Shown here: piece after piece, positions 56,137-64,000 of the stretch
Numbering within the stretch: the stretch's first letter is position 1
How the letters are laid out: the number at the start of each line of letters is the position of its first letter
Source: Paraescarpia echinospica
Taxonomy: Eukaryota; Annelida; Polychaeta; Sabellida; Siboglinidae
Reading direction: 5' to 3'
Assembly (NCBI GenBank): GCA_020002185.1
Contig: CM034544.1
Coordinates: 34,107,066-34,171,065 of the forward strand
Length of the DNA stretch: 64,000 nt
Made by a program: the position numbers and the translations under genes
Notes under the pieces: model-generated
Seen by the model: the letters and a program-made list of their open reading frames with translations, nothing else
The model's database searches: none
What the model was told of the DNA's origin: nothing

Positions 56137-59100
56137 TCATCGTCATCTTCTTCATTGTGCAGCCATAGTGTCCGTGGTTGGGCGAAGGCCTCAGCATGTT
56201 GTTTCCATATATGCCTGTCTTGCGCTATCCTCTGCCAGATGGTGCCCGTCCATTACTCGTTTATTTCGTCGCTGCATCGTCTCCCCGGTCTTTAGATCGT
56301 TTCCCTTCGTAAGATCTCCAGGTTGTGGTAGGAGATGTCTATCGCTTATGTCGTAGTCTGCTGATGTGCCTTGCCCAGGTCCACTTCTGTCTTCTGATTT
56401 GTTCTATCACGTCTATTACCTTTGTCTTCTCTCTTATCCAGATGTTTCTTTTTCTCTCTCGAGATGTGATGTTTACTTCTTGCCATCTTTGTTTGAGCGG
56501 CTGCTAGCTTGCTCTTTGCCTTGGTTGGTGAGTGTCCATGTTTCCGCGCCGTATGTCATCGCTGAAAGTACGCATCGCTGAAAGTATGCATCAGTAGACT
56601 TGTCTCTTCAAGCAGGTTCCAAAGTTACCCTTGAAGATGTCACGTTTTTTGGCGAATGCTGCCCAGCCAGCGGGGATTCTTCTTTGTGTTTCCTTGTTTT
56701 GCTTCTTTTTCTCTGATACTGTATCGCTGTCCCAGATAGACATAGCTTCCAGCTTTCTCTATCTGCGTGATGTTGATAGATATTGGTGTGTAATTTTCTA
56801 GCATCACTTTTGTCTTCGAAATTTTATTTTCAGGCCTTGTTTTTTACTTTCATCAGCTAGCTCCTGCAGCATTTTTTGTAGTTATTTTGGTGTAGTAGCG
56901 CATATGAGTATGTCGTCAGTGAAGCGAAGATAACTGAGATATGCTCCGTCTATACTCAAGCCGCTGGTTTCCCAGGTCAATCTCCGGAATATGCTTTCGA
57001 GTGTTGCCGCAAACTGCTTGGGCGATATGGTATCACCATGTCGTACTCCTCTCTTGGTGTTGATCGTGTTGATTTTTATGTAGGTGGACTGTCACCGACC
57101 TGTTGGTGTAGATGTATTTCAGTAGTTCGATGTGCACGTCTTCTATCCCCTGTTCTTGAAGAGAGAACAGTATTGCATGAGTTTGCATTGAGTGGAAAGT
57201 CTTCTCGTAGTCGACGAAAGCGATGGAAAGCGAGATATTATATTCTCGGCACTTCTCTTTCAGTTTATGGTTTTCGTCGAGTATCTTCTCTAGCCTATTC
57301 GTTAGTATCTTTGTGAGTAAGTTGTAGATGTTTTATTACACACATATCGGTATGTAGTTCTTTAAGTCTTTCTTATTTCCCTTTTTGGAGATTATTACCA
57401 TCTTTGCTTTCTTTATACGGTGGGTATTCGTCTTTCTGATAAGCATTAGGTATTCGACTTAGACAGTGTCTTCATGATGGTATCTTTCTCCTGCTTATAA
57501 TGTTTCAATGTTCATATGGTCATTGCCCGATGTCTTCCCATTTTCATATGTCTTAGAGCTGCTTCTCCCTTCCTTGATGTTATCTCTGATACCTCTTTCG
57601 GGTCGGTGTGAATTATAGTACTGTGTTCACTGTCGAATAGCTCGGTGTAGAATTCCTCTAATCGTTCCACGATCATATGTTGGTCTTGTATTTGTCTACT
57701 CTGACTGTCTAGAAGTGCAATCACTCTGCTCGGCCTAATGCTGCGTTCTTCTGGTTTTCTTTAAGCGCTTTGATGCCGTAATCGTTTCTCGTATGATCTC
57801 TTGTTTTTATTTCCTGATAACCTCCTTCGCTTTCTTTGTGATGGTTTTGCATATGCGTACTCTATTTGTTTTTATGGTCGCCTTTATGCACCATTTCTCG
57901 GCGTTTCTTCATCAGTGCTCGTGTCGGTGACGATTTTCTTGTCTTTACATGCCTGTTGATTTCTTTGACTACACTTTTTGCACTTAGTTGGATCATCTCA
58001 GTGATGTTTTCGCTCATGGTGCCGAAGTCTTCGAGTTCTTGTAGTGTCTCGAATCGATTTCGCAGTTCGAGTTAGAATTCGGTCCCATTTGTTCCTATGT
58101 ATGTGGTATCAACACTTGGTGGTCTGTTGTTTATCAATTTCTTCCTTTCAGCCTTGACGTCCAGTTTGATTTTGCTCATTACCATTCAGTGGTCATTTCC
58201 GATGTTGACTTGGTTGATGACAGTTACGTCAGTGGCCATGTCTGGCGTGTTTGTCAGGATGTAGTCAATTTCGTTCTTCGTTTATCCGTTTGGGCTTGTC
58301 GTCCATCCCCTCTCTGCTTTCTTCTGAAACGTGGTATTATTATTTTGCACTTTCTTGATCTGGCCCGTTCTACCAAGGTGTAGCCTCTTTCGTTTCTCAC
58401 ACCTAGGCCCAATTTGCCTGTTGCCGTTTCCGAAATGTGTGTTCATTTCCCTACTTGCGCATTAAAGTCTCCCATCACTATCTTGTAAAGGGTTGTTTTT
58501 TCTAAAGTCCATCGTTGTAGAAGTTGTTTGTGTCCTCTTCTGAGTATGATGTTGTTAGTGCATATACTTGTACTGTCTTCAGTTTGTAGCGCTATGTTAT
58601 GAATAGAACAAGTTCTGCTGCTCTGGGGCTGATGTCTTTAATCCTCATTATATTGTCTACTCATTCTTGGCCGTTGTTCACCGTGGAATCTTATAGTAGT
58701 TGGCCGCTTATTGAGGTAGTGAAGCATTCTTCTCTTCTTCTGATTTCTCCGATCCCGATCACATCCCATACCAACCTGGTTTCCCTAAGGTCTTCCTCCA
58801 GTTATTGTATCTGTTCATCCAGTTCGTGTATATGTCCATCTCTTAGTAGCGTTCTTACGTTATATGTTACTATTTTCAGTCTACTTACCTTCTCTCTGCG
58901 ACTCTTCTTGACCAATGGATTCTTAGCACCCCCTGAATGTATTCCTAGTTGACCCGTCCTGCAACCTTGGTTGTAGACTATTTCGATGCTGATGGGGACT
59001 GGGGGCCTTGGCTTCATTGTACTTCGAATGCTGGTGTTGTTGGCCTACCCTTCTACTCTGGCCGTTGTCTTTTGGAAGGGGGGGGGGCGAAGTAGGGTGA

Positions 59101-59603
59101 ACGAAATTGCCCAAGTTTCGACACGGCGGCCGAACCAGTACCGAACCATCGCCCGGCCGGCGCCTGGTTTCGAACCTCGGTCCCTCTAGTCGACAGTCCG
59201 GCATTCTAACCACTCGGCCACTGCGCCCCACATATATATATATAGTATATATTATATTATATTATATTATATTATATTGCATTATATTATATTTAAAAAA
59301 AAAAAATTTTTAACGTATTGGTTAGGGTTGCGGTTACATCTAGGATCATATCACATGGATGCCGCCTACGAAAAATTATGCGGTCATATATGTATATAAA
59401 ATTATGTATATTATGTGTAAAAATATATATATATATGTTATTTATATATATTATACTTCCTTATTGTGTACTTGTGCTTACAGATAATTACCTAACCGAC
59501 CTTTGTGTGGATACAGTACATGGCTACGTCTACTGGGCTCATGTTAACCAGTACATTGTCCGTCTGAAACTTGACGGGTCTGGGCGTGAAATAGTCTGCC
59601 GTG
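55650..59603 (+). CDS. Two exons of a YWTD (LDLR class B) beta-propeller protein, partial
   Basis: Exon A (55650-55781) lies between TTCCGTTTTCAG and GTAAGT and reads [20 protein letters not shown] then [20 protein letters not shown] and TPL. Exon B (59484-59603) lies between TTGTGCTTACAG and GTAAGT and reads [20 protein letters not shown] then [19 protein letters not shown]. The exons join in phase 1 (C plus AT gives His) and exon B also ends in phase 1, as is usual for extracellular modules. [20 protein letters not shown] matches the class B repeat (YWTD...I.R..LDGSGR), which builds six-bladed propellers in LDL-receptor relatives, nidogen and ROS-type receptors. NVS is a possible glycosylation site. 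The protein is extracellular; the rest of the gene lies outside the window or in unrecognised exons. The 3.7-kb intron carries AT repeats, a minus-strand LINE and a SINE. Confidence 0.75.
55843..56140. repeat. (AT)n microsatellites
   Basis: Several blocks of TA dinucleotides with ACATACAT and ATGTAT interruptions. Confidence 0.97.
56163..59020 (-). mobile_element. RTE-type LINE, minus strand, inside the YWTD gene intron
   Basis: Read on the minus strand: endonuclease start [18 protein letters not shown] (near 58890), [12 protein letters not shown] (near 58480), linker [13 protein letters not shown] (57724-57512), reverse transcriptase [40 protein letters not shown] and [12 protein letters not shown] (57080-56890), then [12 protein letters not shown] and [20 protein letters not shown] (to 56163). 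GVRxGDTISPK and LRFxDDI are hallmarks of RTE-class reverse transcriptases. FADD is mutated to FTDD (56912-56923), and many stops are present. It lies antisense to the host exons. Confidence 0.85.
59080..59230 (-). mobile_element. tRNA-derived SINE head
   Basis: On the minus strand the sequence starts TGGGGCGCAG then TGGCCGAGTGGTTAGAATGC (box A, 59201-59220), and has GGTTCGAAACC (box B, 59166-59176) about 45 bp downstream. It then runs into a non-tRNA body ending near a poly-C run at 59080-59089. These are pol III promoter elements of a Leu/Ser-type tRNA ancestor. It sits 60-80 bp upstream of the RTE-type LINE on the same strand. Confidence 0.7.
59231..59483. repeat. (TA)n/TATTA repeats and poly-A
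   Basis: AT microsatellites with ATTATATT units to 59293 and an A run at 59296-59307, then AT-rich intron sequence. Confidence 0.9.
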
Positions 59604-59905
59604 GTAAGTATGTTTATGAAATATTTGCATTCCGAGATCGTCTATTTTGTTAATACACACTTCTGGTGTATCATGCCCCAGAAACTATTCATCACTTTCC
59701 TCTATTTTAAATTAACCTAAGTTTACATTATATGTAACATTAAAGGGGGAATGAAACGCTAGAACAAATATCGCACAAACATAAGAACATACCATTTACA
59801 ATACATGTCGCATTGATTTGATAAGTATAGCGCCATTGTATATTTTAAATAATTTTTCAAACTAGGCCGTCATCGGCATTGGGCTCCGGCGTTACTGTCT
59901 AGCGG
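59604..59905. other. Intron or spacer, nothing recognised
   Basis: AT-rich sequence after the GTAAGT donor of the YWTD exon. No further exon was found in the window. Confidence 0.4.
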
Positions 59906-59909
59906 CATT

Positions 59910-60850
59910 TGGTTTGAGTGGCTAGAAAAATGGCTCGAAACAGGGATGAAAATAATAAGGACGTGAAGGGTGGGGCGGCGTTCAAGGTCTGGGAAAACTA
60001 CTTCAAGGAGATTCTGAACAAGGAAGGAAATAACAATGACTTGGAATTACCATTGTATATAAAAGAGAAAGGGGAGTTAGCCTATATTACTAATACAGAG
60101 TTGCAAACTGGGTTAAAAGAGATGAAGAACTGGAGAACATCTGTTATCGATGAGATGGATGTTGGGATGGTAATGGCAGCAGGGGAGAGTGGAACCAGTG
60201 GGACAAAGAGGCTGTTGACTACATGTATGAGGCAACGTAAAGTAACAGAAAAATGGTTGACAGAGCTAATTGTTCCAATATGGAAGAGGAAGGGATATGT
60301 GCAAGACCCAGGGAAATACAGAGGCATCACCCTTCTAAGTCACATCATGACGCTGTTAGAGGGGATCTTGGATGGGAGGATTCGAAAGAGAGTAGAGCAG
60401 GAATTAGGATGGTGGAAGTATGAACGAACAACAGGAAGAGTTTTGGCTGGATCTGGGATGCCGGAAGAGTTTCCAGTTAACAACGGTTAGAGGCAAGGGA
60501 GTGCCCTAAGGGAGCGAATGCTTGGAGAAAGGAATAGGGAGTCATGATGGACAGAAAAATCTCAAAAAAGCTGAAGGGATAGTCCTGAGAGTGTTTTTTA
60601 CACCGGCAAGCCTATATGGTCTGGATACATTGGCGCCGACAAAAAACAACTGAAGCTGCAAGTTCGTGTGAACAACTCAGTTAGAAGAATAACAAGAACA
60701 AAGAGGATAGACAGAAGAAGGACGAATGACCAGATGAAAGAGGTTGGAATGCAATGCAGTGTAACAGGAGGATTATTGAGAAGCCTGTTGAGATGGGCAG
60801 GCCACATGGCAAGGATGGATGAGATGGGCAGGACATTTGGCAAGGATGGA
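59910..60850 (+). mobile_element. LINE ORF2 with the catalytic centre deleted
   Basis: 59918-60490 carries the pre-catalytic part: FKVWENYFKEILNKEGNNND, TELQTGLKEMKNWRTSVIDE, LIVPIWKRKGYVQDPGKYRG and ITLLSHIMTLLEGILDGRIR. Then a RQGSAL block jumps, near 60530, directly to the C-terminal region: SGYIGADKKQLKLQVRVNNS, VRRITRTKRIDRRR, MQCSVTGGLLRSLLRWAGHM and ARMDE. The palm with the FADD box is missing, so the copy is internally deleted. It ends in the 31-bp array, whose first unit is the WAGHMARMDE coding sequence. Confidence 0.75.
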
Positions 60851-63800
60851 TGAGATGGGCAGGCCACTTGGCAAGGATGGATGAGATGGATAGGCCACCT
60901 GGCAAGGATGGATAAGATGGACAGGCCACTTGGCAAGGATGGATGAGATGGACAGGCCACTTGGCAAGGATGGATGAGATGGACAGGCCACTTGGCAAGG
61001 ATGGATGAGATGGACAGGCCACTTGGCAAAGATGGATGAGATGGACAGGCCACTTGGAAAGGATGGATGAGATGGACAGGCCACTTGGCAAGGATGGATG
61101 ATATGGACAGGCCACTTGGCAAGGATGGATGAGATGGGCAGGCCACTTGGCAAGGATGGATGAGATGGGCAGGCCACTTGGCAAGGATGGATGATATGGA
61201 CAGGCCACTTGGCAAGGATGGATGAGATGGACAGGCCACTTGGCAAGGATGGATGAGATGGACTGGCCACTTGGCAAGGATGGATGAGATGGACAGGCCA
61301 CTTGGCAAGGATGGATGAGATGGACAGGCCACTTGGCAAGGATGGATGAGATGGACAGGCCACTTGGCAAGGATGGATGAGATGGACAGGCCCCTTGGCA
61401 AGGATGGATGAGATGGACAGGCCACTTGGCAAGGATGGATGAGATGGACAGGCAATTTGGCAAGGATGGATGAGATGGGCAGGCCACTTGGCAAAGATGG
61501 ATGAGATGGACAGGCCACTTGGCAAGGATGGATGAGATGGGCAGGCCACTTGGCAAGGATGGATGAGATGGACAGGCCATTTGGCAAGGATGGATGAAAT
61601 GGACAGGCCACTTGGCAAGGATGGATGAGATGGGCAGGCCACTTGGCAAGGATGGATGAGATGGACAGGCCACTTGGCAAGGATGGATGAGATCGACAGG
61701 CAACTTGGCAAGGATGGGTGAGATGGGCAGGCCACTTGGCAAGGATGGATGAGATGGACAGGACAATTGGCAAGGATGGATGAGATGGACAGGCCACTTG
61801 GCAAGGATGGATGAGATGGACAGGCCACTTGGCAAGGATGGATGAGATGGACAGGCCACTTGGCAACGATGGATGAGATGGGCAGGCCACTTGGCAAGGA
61901 TGGATGAGATGGGCAGGCCACTTGCCAAGGATGGATGAGATGGACAGACCACTTGGCAAGGATGGATGAGATGGGTAGGCCACTTGGCAAGGATGGATGA
62001 GATGGGCAGGCCATTTGGCAAGGATGGATGATATGGACAGGCCACTTGGCAAGGATGGATGAGATGGACAGGCCCCTTGGCAAGGATGGATGAGATGGAC
62101 AGGCCACTTGGCAAGGATGGATGAGATGGACAGGCCACTTGGCAAGGATGGATGAGATGGACAGTCCACTTGGCAAGGATCGATGAGATGGGCAGGCCAC
62201 TTGGCAAGGATGGATGAGATGGACAGGCCACTTGGCAAGGATGGATGAGATGGACAGGCCACTTGGCAAGGATGGATGAGATGGACTGGCCACTTGGCAA
62301 GGATGGATGAGATGGACAGGCCACTTGGTAAGGATGGATGAGATGGACAGGCCACTTGGCAAGGATGGATGAGATGGACAGGCCACTTGGCAAGGATGGA
62401 TGAGATGGACAGGCCCCTTGGCAAGGATGGATGAGATGGACAGGCCACTTGGCAAGGATGGGTGAGATGGACAGGCCACTTGGCAAGGATGGATGAGATG
62501 GACAGGCCACTTGGCAAGGATGGATGAGATGGGCAGGCCACTTGGCAAAGATGGATGAGATGGACAGGCCACTTGGCAAGGATGGATGAGATGGGCAGGC
62601 CACTTGGCAAGGATGGATGAGATGGACAGTCCATTTGGCAAGGATGGATGAGATGGACAGGCCACTTGGCAAGGATGGATGAGATGGGCAGGCCACTTGG
62701 CAAGGATGGATGAGATGGACAGGCCACTTGGCAAGGATGGATGAGATGGACAGGCCACTTGGCAAGGATGGATGAGATGGGCAGGCCACTTCGCAAGGAT
62801 GGATGAGATTGACAGGCCACTTGGCAAGGATGGATGAGATGGACAGGCAACTTGGCAAGGATGGGTGAGATGGGCAGGCCACTTGGCAAGGATGGATGAG
62901 ATGGACAGGACAATTGGCAAGGATGGGTGAGATGGGCAGGCCACTTGGGAAGGATAGATGAGATGGGCAGGCCACTTGGCAAGGATGGATGAGATGGACA
63001 GGCCACTTGGCAAGGATGGATGAGATGGACAGGCCACTTGGCAAGGATGGATGAGATGGACAGGCCACTTGGCAAGGATGGATGAGATGGAGAGGCCACA
63101 TGGCAAGGATGGATGAGATGGACAGACCACTTGGCAAGGATGGATGAGATGGGTAGGCCACTTGGCAAGGATGGATGAGATGGGCAGGCCATTTGGCAAG
63201 GATGGATGAGATGGACAGGCCACTTGGCAAGGATGGATGAGATGGACAGGCCACTTGGCAAGGATGGATGAGATGGACAGGCCACTTGGCAAGGATGGAT
63301 GAGATGGGCAGGCCGCTTGGCAAGGATGGATGAGATGGGCAGGACACTTGGCAAAGATGAATGAGATGGGCAGGCCACTTGGCAAGGATGGATGAGATGG
63401 ACAGGCCACTTGGCAAGGATGGTTGAGATGGACAGGCCACATGGCAAGGATGGATGAGATGGACAGGACACTTGGCAAGGATGGATGAGATGGGCAGGCC
63501 ACTTGGCAAGGATGGATGAGATGGACAGGCCACTTGGCAAGGATGGATGAGATGGGCAGGCCACTTGGCAAGGATGGATGAGATGGGCAGGCCACTTGGC
63601 AAGGATGAATGAGATGGGCAGGCCACTTGGCAAGGATGGATGAAATGGGCAGGCCACTTGGCAAGGATGGATGAGATGGGCAGGCCACTTGGCAAGGATG
63701 GATGAGATGGGCAGGCCACTTGGCAAGGATGGATGAGATGGGCAGGCCACTTGGCAAGGATGGATGAGATGGGCAGGCCACTTGGCAAGGATGGATGAGA

Positions 63801-64000
63801 TGGGCAGGCCACTTGGCAAGGATAGATGAGATGGACAGGCCACTTGGCAAGGATGGATGAGATGGGCAGGCCACTTGGCAAGGATGGATGAGATGGGCAG
63901 GCCACTTGGCAAGGATGAATGAGATGGGCAGGCCACTTGGCAAGGATGGATGAAATGGGCAGGCCACTTGGCAAGGATGGATGAGATGGGCAGGCCACTT
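60794..64000. repeat. 31-bp minisatellite, about 103 copies, reaching the window edge
   Basis: The unit GATGGGCAGGCCACTTGGCA then AGGATGGATGA repeats every 31 bp. GATGGGCAGG versus GATGGACAGG is the main variant. The unit contains no stop on the minus strand and 31 is not a multiple of 3, so all three minus frames are open for 1,060-1,110 codons with one shared 31-residue translation (ACPSHPSLPSGLSISSILAK type). These are not genes. The first units are the LINE codons at 60790-60830. Confidence 0.98.

Noticed and set aside
59160..59230. A functional tRNA gene on the minus strand
   Set aside because: Box A and box B are present, but acceptor-stem pairing and a discrete 3' end are absent and the sequence runs into a SINE body.
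60598..63998. Three overlapping minus-strand frames of 1,064-1,112 codons
   Set aside because: All three are translations of the same 31-bp array in shifted phases with an identical 31-residue repeat; the DNA period explains them fully.

Overview
This window is eukaryotic nuclear DNA, most likely from a marine invertebrate and plausibly a mollusc or other lophotrochozoan. It has AT-rich intergenic DNA, GT-AG introns, a GT11 fucosyltransferase, long microsatellites, many minisatellites, and a repeat mix of CR1/L2-, Jockey- and RTE-like LINEs, Ty3/gypsy, Kolobok/THAP, pogo- and hAT-like MITEs and a tRNA-derived SINE. No sequence search was possible, so the taxon is an inference. Most long open frames are translations of tandem repeats and are not genes.

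Layout. 1-18 kb is mostly non-genic: dispersed repeats and minisatellites with periods of 34, 22, 80, 54, 31, 10 and 17 bp, two related pogo-like elements, two LINE 3' fragments (one forming a 76-bp-arm palindrome), and a 1,000-N assembly gap (15756-16755). At 18.3-19.4 kb lies the one clearly intact protein-coding gene, an alpha-1,2-fucosyltransferase-like type II Golgi enzyme. 20.9-35.7 kb is a run of degraded LINEs on both strands, followed by the 3' half of a Ty3/gypsy pol gene (35.7-37.6 kb).

37.6-43.5 kb is the most interesting object: a ~5.9-kb Kolobok-like transposon with ~97-bp inverted terminal repeats and a TTAA at its right edge. One strand carries remnants of a THAP/Kolobok transposase. 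The other carries a three-exon gene resembling the zinc-binding C-terminal (ballast) domain of P2X7 receptors. The two genes converge on a perfect 23-bp palindrome that supplies AATAAA to both strands. Both genes are damaged.

43.6-51.3 kb holds an RTE-like fragment, a 43-bp minisatellite and a nearly complete L2/CR1-like LINE whose endonuclease region contains a trinucleotide expansion. At 51.4-52.2 kb is a compact possible transcription unit (TATA box, phase-matched intron, two AATAAA signals). 53.8-59.6 kb holds phase-consistent exons of one or two extracellular-protein genes: a signal-peptide exon, a beta-rich exon, then two exons ending in an LDL-receptor class B (YWTD) repeat. The 3.7-kb intron between the last two carries an antisense RTE LINE and a SINE. 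The window ends in a 31-bp minisatellite (60.78-64.0 kb) that grew out of the C-terminal codons of a LINE reverse transcriptase.

Two arrays here can be traced to a mobile-element parent (34 bp from a pogo-like MITE, 31 bp from a LINE). This suggests repeat birth from transposon ends is a recurring process in this genome.
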